64,000 nt of DNA, from positions 1 to 64,000 of the forward strand of contig JAGBDN010000094.1 in the NCBI GenBank assembly GCA_017937485.1, read 5' to 3'. The notes beneath the pieces are model-generated. The model saw only the letters and a list, made by a program, of their open reading frames with translations. It did no database searches and was not told the DNA's origin. Positions 40,255-48,000 of the stretch are shown piece after piece (position 1 is the stretch's first letter; every line of letters begins with the position of its first letter). The translations under genes and the position numbers were made by a program. The DNA comes from Thermoguttaceae bacterium. GTDB taxonomy: Bacteria > Planctomycetota > Planctomycetia > Pirellulales > Thermoguttaceae.

Positions 40255-41130
40255 TTAACGTCGACGGCGAATCGGGTTCGGCTTCGGCGCTTCTCGCGTC
40301 GGCGCGGCGTCGGCGGGCGTTTCGACTTGCGCTTCCGTTTCGGGCGCGGGTTCGGGGTCCGACGTTTCCGTCGCTTCGGTTGCGGCGGGCGTTTCGGCTT
40401 TCGCTTTCGGCGACGTTCCGAGTTCCGGCGCGGGCGCGGCGGCGTTCGGACGCGCTTCCCAAATCCAGCCGTTCGGTTGGAAAAGAAGACCGCGACCGAA
40501 AATCGCGCAAGCGGCGAAAACCGCGTAAACGAGGAGCGCTTTGCCGAAGTTGCAGTCGAAGAAAATCAGCGCGCCGAACGAACCGACGACCGCGACCGGA
40601 ATCAACAACAGCGCCGCCGTCAAGCCTTGACTTCCTAAAAACGCGACGAAAAGCTCGAAAACGATCCAAGAACCGCCGAAAACGAGCGCGGCGAAGAGCG
40701 ATTTTTGCGTCAACTCGCTCCCGTCGAGCTTTTCGAGGTCGTCGGCGTCGCGAATCAGCATGTACCCGAAGCGCGCGATCGGGAAGGCGATTCCGAAAAC
40801 CGCGACGGCGCCGACGATTCCGCTCAAAACCGCCGATTTGACGAGTCCGACGCCGAACGCCGCGCCGAAAACGAGCAAAATCCCGAGCAAGCTAAGGAGA
40901 AGACCTTGCGTCGAAAACTCGAACCGCTTTTGCTCGATCGGCCGCGTTTCTTTCCCGACGCGCGTCGTTTTGCCGTCTTGAACGACTTCGTCCGGCGCGT
41001 GAACGACGACTTGAACCTTCGGAATCTCGATGATGTGGCCGCACTTCGGGCAGGGGCCCTTCTGACCCGCGAACTGATCGCCGACTTCGAACGACGTCAT
41101 ACACCCGGGGCAGAGAACTCGAATCGCCAT
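40255..41130 (-). CDS. Zinc-ribbon integral membrane protein
   Basis: 291 residues, ATG 41130 with an AAGGAA site. An amino zinc ribbon (CPGCMTSFEVGDQFAGQKGPCPKCG, residues 8-32) of the MJ0042-like kind is followed by a linker. Four to six membrane helices follow over residues ~75-220 (LLLSLLGILLVFGAAFGVG, VLSGIVGAVAVFGIAF, SLFAALVFGGSWIVFELFVAFLG, TAALLLIPVAVVGSFGALIFF, KALLVYAVFAACAIFGRG). The carboxy tail of about 70 residues is Ala/Pro/Glu/Thr-rich, ending in RRRR. This design is frequent in planctomycetes and its role is unknown. Confidence 0.82.
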   Translation of the reverse strand: MAIRVLCPGCMTSFEVGDQFAGQKGPCPKCGHIIEIPKVQVVVHAPDEVVQDGKTTRVGKETRPIEQKRFEFSTQGLLLSLLGILLVFGAAFGVGLVKSAVLSGIVGAVAVFGIAFPIARFGYMLIRDADDLEKLDGSELTQKSLFAALVFGGSWIVFELFVAFLGSQGLTAALLLIPVAVVGSFGALIFFDCNFGKALLVYAVFAACAIFGRGLLFQPNGWIWEARPNAAAPAPELGTSPKAKAETPAATEATETSDPEPAPETEAQVETPADAAPTREAPKPNPIRRRR

Positions 41131-41373
41131 AAAACTTTCCTTGCGTTGCGTTGGTTGAGGGACGAAAGCCGCCGCGTCGGCGACGCGAACTCGGCGAAAA
41201 GGAGGGAACGCGAGACGCGGAAACGTCGAAACGACCGCGCTTTCTTCATTTTAACGAGACGACGCGAAAATTTCAAGCCCGTTTTCCGGTTTGTCGGGCT
41301 TTTTCTCGATTTCCGACGGCGTTAAATTGGCGAAAATAAAAAGAAAAAACGGAATAAGCGGAACGGCGAAGCG

Positions 41374-41640
41374 CGGCGGAGTCGCGAAGTCGCGTCAAGG
41401 TTTGAGTCGCGAAAGCGCCAAACGCGTTCGACGCGACGCGGAAACGGGGGACGCGCTTGCAAAAAACGGAGAAAGCGGCGAAGACGCGGGAAATTGCGAG
41501 GGGAAACGGGGACGCCGTTGGTGAAATCGGAGGAATAGATAAAGTAGGGCGGCGAAAGTCGCGTCGGCGAAACGCGCAAAAACGGCGGAGACGCGAAGTC
41601 GCGTCAAGGTTTGAGGCGCGAGAGCCCCAAACGCGCTCGG
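41374..41640. repeat. Duplicated 3' tail of the GGQ gene
   Basis: 41584-41640 (the end of the GGQ gene, minus strand) and 41374-41435 are near copies, offset by 209 bp, both including CGCGAAGTCGCGTCAAGGTT. The outlying copy would still encode RLALSRLKP and stop, but has no gene attached. Confidence 0.8.
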
Positions 41641-42323
41641 CGGCGGTTGAGTTCTTCGAGGCATTTCGGAACGGCCGATAAAAAGCGAACGATTTGGCTC
41701 GCCGTCGTTTCGAGCGCGGCGGCGGTCGCGGGCAAATTTTCGTCGTTCGCTTCGAAAACGTCGAAAAATTCCGAAACGAGAATCGCGTAATCGAAACTCG
41801 ACGGCGCGACGCGGATTTTGCCCCCTTGGAGCCGCGCGAACCAACGAAACGAGGCGCGGAGGTCGGCGGGAAGAACGCTTAAAGCGCCTAAATTACCGTC
41901 GGCGGGCGGGAGGGCTTCTTTCGTTTCTGGATTGCCTAACGCGCCTAAATTGTCGGCGGCGGAAGAAGCGTTTTCTTTCGTTTCCGAATTGGCTAACGCG
42001 CTTAAATTGGGGACTGTCGAAGGGGCTCGCGTCGCCGAAACGGGCGTGCGAACGGTCAGCGCGATTTCGATTCGGAGCCGTTCGAGCGCGATTTTCCGGT
42101 TTTCGCCTTGATAACGCCGCTCGGTCGCCTCGCCGACGAGCCCGGTTTCCGGATGATAAAACCGAACCGCCGTTTCGACTTTGTTGCGGTTTTGCCCGCC
42201 GGGCCCGGAACGGCGCAAACGCTCCATTCGGCAAGCGCGTTCGAGCTTCTCCGGTTCAAGGTAAACCGGCGAACGGAACGGCGGAGCGGAAAAGTCGGAA
42301 GCGGAGGGGGAAGAGGACGACAT
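41604..42323 (-). CDS. Release-factor-like GGQ-domain protein with internal repeats
   Basis: About 239 residues from ATG 42323 (a TTG four codons earlier is possible). The peptidyl-tRNA hydrolysis motif GGQ is at residues ~42-44 in RRSGPGGQNRNKVETAVRFYH, the hallmark of class I release factors and of ArfB/PrfH-like rescue proteins. It lacks a stop-codon recognition domain, so a role in rescuing stalled ribosomes or as an RF homologue of unknown function is likely. Uniquely, residues ~100-150 carry an Ala/Asn/Leu/Glu-rich pair of 19-residue repeats (NLSALANSETKE / NLGALGNPETKE / NLGAL). The carboxy part (FRWFARLQGGKIRVAPSSFDYAILVSEFFDVFEAND) matches planctomycete proteins of this type in style. 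The 3' end is duplicated downstream. Confidence 0.82.
   Translation of the reverse strand: MSSSSPSASDFSAPPFRSPVYLEPEKLERACRMERLRRSGPGGQNRNKVETAVRFYHPETGLVGEATERRYQGENRKIALERLRIEIALTVRTPVSATRAPSTVPNLSALANSETKENASSAADNLGALGNPETKEALPPADGNLGALSVLPADLRASFRWFARLQGGKIRVAPSSFDYAILVSEFFDVFEANDENLPATAAALETTASQIVRFLSAVPKCLEELNRRRARLGLSRLKP
41878..42010 (-). repeat. 57-bp in-frame repeats inside the GGQ gene
   Basis: Two and a partial copy of a 57-bp unit containing TTCTTTCGTTTC and GCGCCTAAATT encode the NLGAL-x-N-x-ETKE repeats. Confidence 0.8.
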
Positions 42324-42432
42324 TGCGGGTTGCAAAGCGGGGAAAAAAGTAAAGGGATAAAAAGACCGCGAAAGTTTGAACGGTCGCGGGAAATTTGACG
42401 GTAGCGAAACGGCGCCGTCGCGTTAAAAAACG

Positions 42433-42474
42433 AAAAAACGCGAAACCGTCGGCGCGAACCGGGCGATTTCGCGT
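42433..42474 (-). terminator. Terminator of the S1-like gene
   Basis: Minus-strand stem ACGCGAAA (42474-42467)/TTTCGCGT (42445-42438) followed by a T run, about 155 bases past the stop. Confidence 0.6.
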
Positions 42475-42628
42475 TAAATTAGGCAAGACGCGCAAAAAGG
42501 GAGACGAAGCGGGGAAAAGCGGCAAACCGACTCAAATTAAATTCGTTTTGAGCCGGAGCGCTCGTTCCGCCCCCGACCGACTTAAAAACGGCGATCGGGG
42601 CCAAGTTTCCCTTCGCGTCGGCGTTCGA

Positions 42629-44257
42629 TTAGAAGTGCAAACCGAACGGGTTGTCGCCGGCGTTCGAGAGACCGCCCTTGAGCGGGCCCTTCGGACGGTT
42701 TTTCTTGATGCGTTCGCGAACGGCGGCGGCTTCGGCTTCCGCTTGCGCTTCGGCGGCGGCTTCCGCGGCGGCGCTTTCGGCGTCGCGTTGACGTTTCGCT
42801 TCTTCGCGCGGGTCGGGCGTCAAACGCTTGATCGACAAGGAAATCTTGCGTTTTTCGCGGTCGATCGAAAGGATTTGAACGTCGACGAAATCGCCGACTT
42901 GGAGCGCGTCCGAAACTTGCGCGATGCGTTTGTAGCAAATTTCGCTGATGTGAACGAGCCCTTCGACGCCCGGCGCCAACTCGACGAACGCGCCGAACGC
43001 CATCAGGTTCGTAACGCGACCGCGAACTTTGTCGCCTTCGACGAACGTTTCGTCGATCTTCTTCCAAGGATCGCTCCCCGCGTCTTTGTACGAGAGGGAA
43101 ATGCGATTCCGTTCGAGATCGATTTTGGTAACGATAACGTTGATGCGTTCGCCTTCTTTAACGACTTCGGACGGGTCGGAGACGCGGCCCCAGCTCATTT
43201 CGGAGACCGGGAGGAAACCGTCGACGCCGCCGAGGTCGACGAAGGCGCCGACGTTGATGATCTTGCGGACGAGACCGTCGCGAGTTTGACCGACGGCGAG
43301 TTCCGACATCGTCTTTTCGCGCATTTCTTCGCGTTCGCGTTCCATCAGGACGCGGCGGCTGACGACCAAGTTGCGGCGTTCCGGATTGACTTCGGTAACG
43401 ACGCACTTCCAACGTTCGCCGACGAATTGTTCGGCGTTTTCGACGAAGAACGGCGCGATTTGACCGTTCGGCATAAAGCCGCGGAGTCGCCCGACTTCGC
43501 ACTCGAGCCCGCCTTTGTTGACGCCGGTAACGCGCGCTTCGACGATCGCGCCGACGGTGAGGCTGAGCCAGTCGCCGACTTCCGCCGCGGCCAACGGGAG
43601 CGAAACTTCGTAGACGCCGTCGTCGGCGTTGAAACGGGAAACGACCGCTTCAAACTCTTGACCGACCGTCGGTTGCGCGTCTTCCGGGAATTGTTTCAGC
43701 GGAATGAGACCGTGTTCGCGCCCGCCGACGTCGACGAAAACGGAGTCGCGTTGGACGGCTTCGACGCGGCAGCGGACTTTCGTTCCTTCTTCGAGCGTTT
43801 CGGCGCCGACGTTCGCTTTGTCGTTTTTCATCAGCGAGTCGAGCGATTCGCCGCTCAAAAGCGCGTTAAATTCGTCTTCGAGGTCGTCCGAAAGGCGGGC
43901 GCGACGGTTCGGCGTCGGAACGGACGAGAGCGGGCCGCGCGGCGCGGCGGTCGGACGTTCGCGGCGTTCGCGACGATTGTCGTCTTTTTTACCGTCTTTG
44001 CCGTCGCGGTTTTCGCCTTCGCGGCGACGTTTGTTTTCGTCGCGGATCGCGCCGAGCGGCGACTTGCGTTCGCCGCCGGCTCGTTTGACGCGTTCTTCGA
44101 TGACGCTCGCGTCGACGACCGGAGCGTCCGCGTTCATCGCTTCGTAAGTGGCGAGCGGGGACGGCGCGGCGGCGTCGGCGGGTTGTTGGGCTTGTTGGAC
44201 GGGTTCGACCGCGGGCGCGGCTTGTTCGGCGTTGAGATTTTGCTCGTTGTTTTGCAT
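42629..44257 (-). CDS. rpsA: Ribosomal protein bS1-like protein with four S1 domains
   Basis: 542 residues. After a ~135-residue Arg/Glu/Asp-rich unfolded start, four S1 RNA-binding domains follow: GTKVRCRVEAVQRDSVFVDVGGREHGLIPL (~145-215), GAIVEARVTGVNKGGLECEVGRLRGFMPNGQI (~230-300), GQTRDGLVRKIINVGAFVDLGGVDGFLPVSEMSW (~315-385) and GDKVRGRVTNLMAFGAFVELAPGVEGLVHISEI (~400-475), then a charged tail. bS1 holds mRNA on the 30S subunit for initiation. E. coli has six domains; four-domain forms are common outside Proteobacteria. ATG 44257 has no strong Shine-Dalgarno. It is followed by a terminator. Confidence 0.92.
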   Translation of the reverse strand: MQNNEQNLNAEQAAPAVEPVQQAQQPADAAAPSPLATYEAMNADAPVVDASVIEERVKRAGGERKSPLGAIRDENKRRREGENRDGKDGKKDDNRRERRERPTAAPRGPLSSVPTPNRRARLSDDLEDEFNALLSGESLDSLMKNDKANVGAETLEEGTKVRCRVEAVQRDSVFVDVGGREHGLIPLKQFPEDAQPTVGQEFEAVVSRFNADDGVYEVSLPLAAAEVGDWLSLTVGAIVEARVTGVNKGGLECEVGRLRGFMPNGQIAPFFVENAEQFVGERWKCVVTEVNPERRNLVVSRRVLMEREREEMREKTMSELAVGQTRDGLVRKIINVGAFVDLGGVDGFLPVSEMSWGRVSDPSEVVKEGERINVIVTKIDLERNRISLSYKDAGSDPWKKIDETFVEGDKVRGRVTNLMAFGAFVELAPGVEGLVHISEICYKRIAQVSDALQVGDFVDVQILSIDREKRKISLSIKRLTPDPREEAKRQRDAESAAAEAAAEAQAEAEAAAVRERIKKNRPKGPLKGGLSNAGDNPFGLHF

Positions 44258-44511
44258 TTTTAACGTTTAACCGACTTGACGGCGCGAAAAGCGACGTCGA
44301 CACAAAGTTGAAAAAACGGGAACGGCGTCGAAAAACGCGCGTTCGGGATTCTTTTGGGGTAATGTTCGATTTTCAAAGCTCGAAAGCGTTCGCGGCGTTC
44401 GGAACGAAGTCGAGCGGGGGAAACGAGCGAGCGCGGACGGCGCCGCGATTCGACGTTTCCCTATTTTACCGCAAACGCGTCCTTAAAAAAGGGGGGCGTC
44501 GCGCGTTCGTG

Positions 44512-45783
44512 TTACGGCCCGACCGCGAAACGCACCGGGAGGACGATTTCTTGCGTCGTCTCGGGCGTCGCGCCGACGGCGAAGACGATTTCGCCGAGTT
44601 GTTCTTTGCTCGGGCCCATAAAGGCGCCTTGCGGGGAACCGGCCGGAACGCGGACGGTCGCGTCGACCATTCGGACGGGCGCGGGGGAATTTTGCAATTC
44701 TTCCGGCGGATACTTGAATTCGACTTCCAACCAAGAAGGACGAACGCTCTTGACGCGCACCGTCTCGGCGTTGGTCGGGATTTTGTCGAAAATCGTCAAG
44801 CGGAGCGACGATTCGGTCGTTTCGCGAGTCGAGACGGAGTTCAAAACGAGGTGCCCGGTTCCTTTGTCGTCGTAATGACGACCGGAGAGGCGAACCGCGT
44901 TCCCGGCGACTTGCCCGCCGACGACGATTTCCAAAACCGGCGTTTTCGGACTGTTCGTGCGAACCCGGACGATTTCTTGGAACGCGCCTTGCGGCATGCC
45001 GGATTTAAGGGTCGCGACGCCTTTGAACAGATTCGTCGTGTTGGCGAAAAGGTTGTGTTCGCGTTCTTTATCGGTCAATTCGGCGAGGTCGGCTTTCTCG
45101 ATTTTGAACTCGAGCCGCGCGGAGTCCGCGACCTCGACGTCGAGAATTTCCAACGGGAACGGCGTTCCGTCGTCGTTGTGTTCGAAACCGAAAAGACGGA
45201 AGGAACGCGTCGTTTCCGCCGTCGCCGAAGCGTTTTGGAAGGAAATTTCGTTCGGTTCGCAAACGATCGGCGCGGTGTAGAGTCCGCGGACGGCGAAGTC
45301 GACTTCCGGCGCTTTCGGGTCGTTCGTCAAAACGCGAACGCCTTGGTTGAAGACGCCGCCGGAGCGCGCCGCGTCCCATTTAAAGAGGACGGTCGCCGTT
45401 TCGCCGGGACGGAGCGATTTGTGCGAAATTTCGAAATCGGTGCAGAAACAGCCTTTGCCGCCGTTGGCGAGCGTCAACGTTTCGTCGCCGACGTTTTTAA
45501 TCTTGAACGGATGCTCGCCTTTTTCGTTCGCCGCGCTCTTTTCGAGGATTCCGAAGTCGAACGACGTTTCGAGAACCTCGACGCGCGGGCCGCTTTGCTC
45601 GGCGGGGGCGTCGGTTTTCGCGGAATCGGCGTTCGCGACGGCTTGCGTCGCCGCTTTCACCGTCGAATCGATTTCCATTTGCGGCGTCCAAAAGCGGTAA
45701 TTCGATTTGAGCTTGCCGATTCCGACGCCAAGGCCGGCGCCCAACAGGACGCCGCATAAAACGGTCGCGACGATCGCGCGCAT
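44512..45783 (-). CDS. Membrane-anchored DUF1573-domain protein
   Basis: 423 residues from ATG 45783 (AAGGAG eight bases before; the frame's upstream TTG is rejected). A single amino hydrophobic segment (AIVATVLCGVLLGAGLGVGI) anchors or exports it. The DUF1573 module begins ETSFDFGILEKSAANEKGEHPFKIKNVGDETLTL and contains GCFCTDFEIS where relatives have the conserved C-x-C or 'GCGC' turn, then PGETATVLFKWDA. A second beta-sandwich half repeats the style (IVCEPNEISFQ..., LEIVVGGQVAG). Such ASH/MSP-like domains are thought to bind proteins or envelope components. It lies downstream of the Hsp70-like gene on the same strand, separated by a terminator. Confidence 0.85.
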   Translation of the reverse strand: MRAIVATVLCGVLLGAGLGVGIGKLKSNYRFWTPQMEIDSTVKAATQAVANADSAKTDAPAEQSGPRVEVLETSFDFGILEKSAANEKGEHPFKIKNVGDETLTLANGGKGCFCTDFEISHKSLRPGETATVLFKWDAARSGGVFNQGVRVLTNDPKAPEVDFAVRGLYTAPIVCEPNEISFQNASATAETTRSFRLFGFEHNDDGTPFPLEILDVEVADSARLEFKIEKADLAELTDKEREHNLFANTTNLFKGVATLKSGMPQGAFQEIVRVRTNSPKTPVLEIVVGGQVAGNAVRLSGRHYDDKGTGHLVLNSVSTRETTESSLRLTIFDKIPTNAETVRVKSVRPSWLEVEFKYPPEELQNSPAPVRMVDATVRVPAGSPQGAFMGPSKEQLGEIVFAVGATPETTQEIVLPVRFAVGP

Positions 45784-45854
45784 TCGCAAAACTCCTTCGA
45801 CGTTTCTCAACGTCGCAAGAATTAAAAAGGGGGGACGGGGAAAAGTTTAACGTA

Positions 45855-45940
45855 AAAATAACGCGACGCGAGCCTCCGCTCTCGACCCGCGCCCGTCGAG
45901 AAACGGAGAGACGGAACGGCGAGAGCGGAGGGCGTCGCGT
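45855..45940 (-). terminator. Large hairpin terminator after the Hsp70-like gene
   Basis: Arms 45940-45920 and 45884-45861 pair over about 20 bp (CTCCGCTCTCG core) around a ~35-base loop, followed by TTATTTTT on the minus strand. Confidence 0.75.
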
Positions 45941-45953
45941 CGCCAAGCCGCGA

Positions 45954-47525
45954 TCACTCGATCGAGTATTGGTCGGCGAGTTGGATGAACTTTTCGAGGT
46001 CTTCCTCGGACAAAACGCCGCGACGTTCGATTTCGATCTTCGCTTCGCGGTTCGTCAGTTTTTCGCGCGCCGAAACGGAGATGCGCCCGGCTTTGTCGAA
46101 GGAGTAGGTAACTTCGATCGGCGTGCCCTTGGCGAGCCCTTCCGGGAAGAGAACGCGGCATTTGCCGAGGAGCGCGCAAGCGGTCGGGTCCGGCGCGTCG
46201 CCTTCCATAACTTGAACGCTGACGCGGGTTTGGCCGTCTTTGTTCGTTTGGAAGGTTTTCGAGATCGAGTACGGCAGCGTCGTGTTGCGCGAAATCATGA
46301 TGTGGTTAATGATTTGCTTCGTCGACGGGTCGGTCGCGACGACGCCGAGGCCGTGCGAGTTGACGTCTTCTTCGCGAACGTTTTCGAGCATTTTTCGGAC
46401 GCGTTCGCTCAGCTGAGTGTTTTCTTTGTTGTATTGCGCTTCGAGGATCGCGGCGTGAATCGCGGCGCCGCGCGCGACGGCGGTGTGCGGGTTCAAGTCT
46501 TCGTGAATATAAGGCTTTTGGCCGGTCAACTTTTCGAGCATCGCCGGAACTTGCGGCATCAGCGTCGAACCGCCGATAAGAACGATCGCGTCGAGATCCG
46601 CGAACGTCAGTTTCGCCGATTGAACGACGTATTCGGTCGTGTCGGCGGTGCGTTGCAGGAGGTCGTAGGTCAGGTTTTCGAAGAGTTCGCGCGAAACCGG
46701 AACGCTGACCGACTTTCCTTCGTGACGGACGGAGATCGACGTGTTTTCGCGGTCGGACAAGATGATTTTCGCGACGTCGCAGTCGTTGCGAAGGATTTGC
46801 ATCGTTTTCGGGAATTGATGCAGGTTGACGTTATGTTGTTCGAGGAATTTTTCGCAAACGTAGTCGGCGAGGCGGTCGTTCCAGTCGACGCCGCCGAGTT
46901 TAACGTCGCCGTCGGTCGCGACGACGTGGAACGAGTTCGACGAGTATTCGACGACCGTCGAGTCGAACGTCCCGCCGCCGAGGTCGTAAATGAGGATACG
47001 GTGCGTTTCGGTGTGGTCGGCGCGACCCAAGTGGTTGCGGTGCCAAGCGTAGGTGAGGGCCGCCGCGGTCGGTTCGTTGATGATGCTGACGACGTTCAAA
47101 CCGGCGATGCGCCCGGCGTCTTGCGTCGCTTTGCGGCGCGTGTCGTTGAAGTACGCCGGAACCGTGATGACGGCGTTCGCGATCGGGCCCAAGCGGCGTT
47201 CGCAGTCTTGCTTCAGCTTGCGGAGAATCAGCGACGAAACGAATTCCGGCGTAACGTCTTGACCGTCGAAGGTGCGGTGGTAGCCGACGCCCATTTGACG
47301 CTTAATCCGTTCGACGACGTTTTCCGGGTCTTCCATCGCGGCGCGACTGCGGTTCGGGCCGACGATGACGTGTTTGCTTTCCGCGAGAAGAATAATACTT
47401 GCGGTTTCGACCTCGTCGTCTTCGTTCGGAATCGGCGTCGGTTCGCCTTCGTTGTCGACGATCGCCAACGTCGAGAAAGTCGTGCCCAAGTCGATGCCAA
47501 CGGTATTGCCGTTTAAAAATTCCAT
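45954..47525 (-). CDS. DnaK-like Hsp70 protein lacking the C-terminal lid
   Basis: 523 residues from ATG 47525. The actin-like ATPase is complete: TVGIDLGTTFSTLAIV (phosphate 1), VITVPAYFNDTRRKATQDAGRIAGL, IINEPTAAALTYAW, ILIYDLGGGTFDSTVVE (phosphate 2) and AIVLIGGSTLMPQVPAMLEKL. The beta substrate-binding part follows (DPSTKQIINHIMISRNTTLPYSISKTFQTNKDGQTRVSVQVMEGD) and ends with LTNREAKIEIERRGVL plus a short helix. The ~110-residue alpha lid and the EEVD-type tail of DnaK are missing. An insertion, AWHRNHLGRADHTETH, interrupts the usual region after IINEPTAAALTY. Probably an accessory Hsp70, not the main DnaK, with no dnaJ or grpE nearby. Confidence 0.92.
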   Translation of the reverse strand: MEFLNGNTVGIDLGTTFSTLAIVDNEGEPTPIPNEDDEVETASIILLAESKHVIVGPNRSRAAMEDPENVVERIKRQMGVGYHRTFDGQDVTPEFVSSLILRKLKQDCERRLGPIANAVITVPAYFNDTRRKATQDAGRIAGLNVVSIINEPTAAALTYAWHRNHLGRADHTETHRILIYDLGGGTFDSTVVEYSSNSFHVVATDGDVKLGGVDWNDRLADYVCEKFLEQHNVNLHQFPKTMQILRNDCDVAKIILSDRENTSISVRHEGKSVSVPVSRELFENLTYDLLQRTADTTEYVVQSAKLTFADLDAIVLIGGSTLMPQVPAMLEKLTGQKPYIHEDLNPHTAVARGAAIHAAILEAQYNKENTQLSERVRKMLENVREEDVNSHGLGVVATDPSTKQIINHIMISRNTTLPYSISKTFQTNKDGQTRVSVQVMEGDAPDPTACALLGKCRVLFPEGLAKGTPIEVTYSFDKAGRISVSAREKLTNREAKIEIERRGVLSEEDLEKFIQLADQYSIE

Positions 47526-47613
47526 ATTCAACCTGCTTCGATTCGTTTCGGAAAAAAGTTCGTCGGTTCGCGAGTTTTTCGACGCGTCGTCGGGACGCCG
47601 TTTTGTCCTTATT

Positions 47614-47642
47614 AATATACAAACGGAAAAAATCGTTAACAA
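47614..47642 (-). promoter_or_regulatory. Promoter of the Hsp70-like gene
   Basis: Minus strand TTGTTA (47642-47637), a 17-base spacer and TATATT (47619-47614), about 90 bases before the start. Confidence 0.55.
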
Positions 47643-48000
47643 GGCGAAAACGGGGAAACCGAGCGACCGAGCCGCCGAACCGTTCGTTCGGAGACGTTCG
47701 GGCGTCCGACGGTTTCGCCACCCGCGCGCTCGCCGCCGTCTCGCGTTCGTTGGTCGAACGAAGAAGGGCGACCGAAAAGCGCGCCGCGCGAAAAAACTCT
47801 TCGCTATCCTCTATGCTAACCGTTTTTCCGTTCCGCGTCAAGGAAAAGTCCGCTTTTTCGTCGGAAAAACGAAATTTTTCTCCGCAAAATCCGCATAAAG
47901 CGACCTTCGCGCCCCGTTTGCGCTCCGTCGGGGCCCTTCAAACGTTTCGAAGAGCGGGCGAGCGAGAGGAAAAGCGGGGCGAAGCGAGGCCGCGTCGCGG
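47643..48000. other. Intergenic region upstream of the Hsp70-like gene
   Basis: It lies between the Hsp70-like promoter and the stop of the 48001 gene. No gene or strong terminator recognised; several open frames here have unbiased codon use. Confidence 0.4.

Noticed and set aside
42395..44263. A 622-codon plus-strand frame opposite the S1-like gene
   Set aside because: Low-complexity Arg/Phe/Val translation with no motif; the minus strand encodes four clear S1 domains.
45969..47516. A 515-codon plus-strand frame opposite the Hsp70-like gene
   Set aside because: Antisense shadow of a protein with unmistakable Hsp70 motifs.
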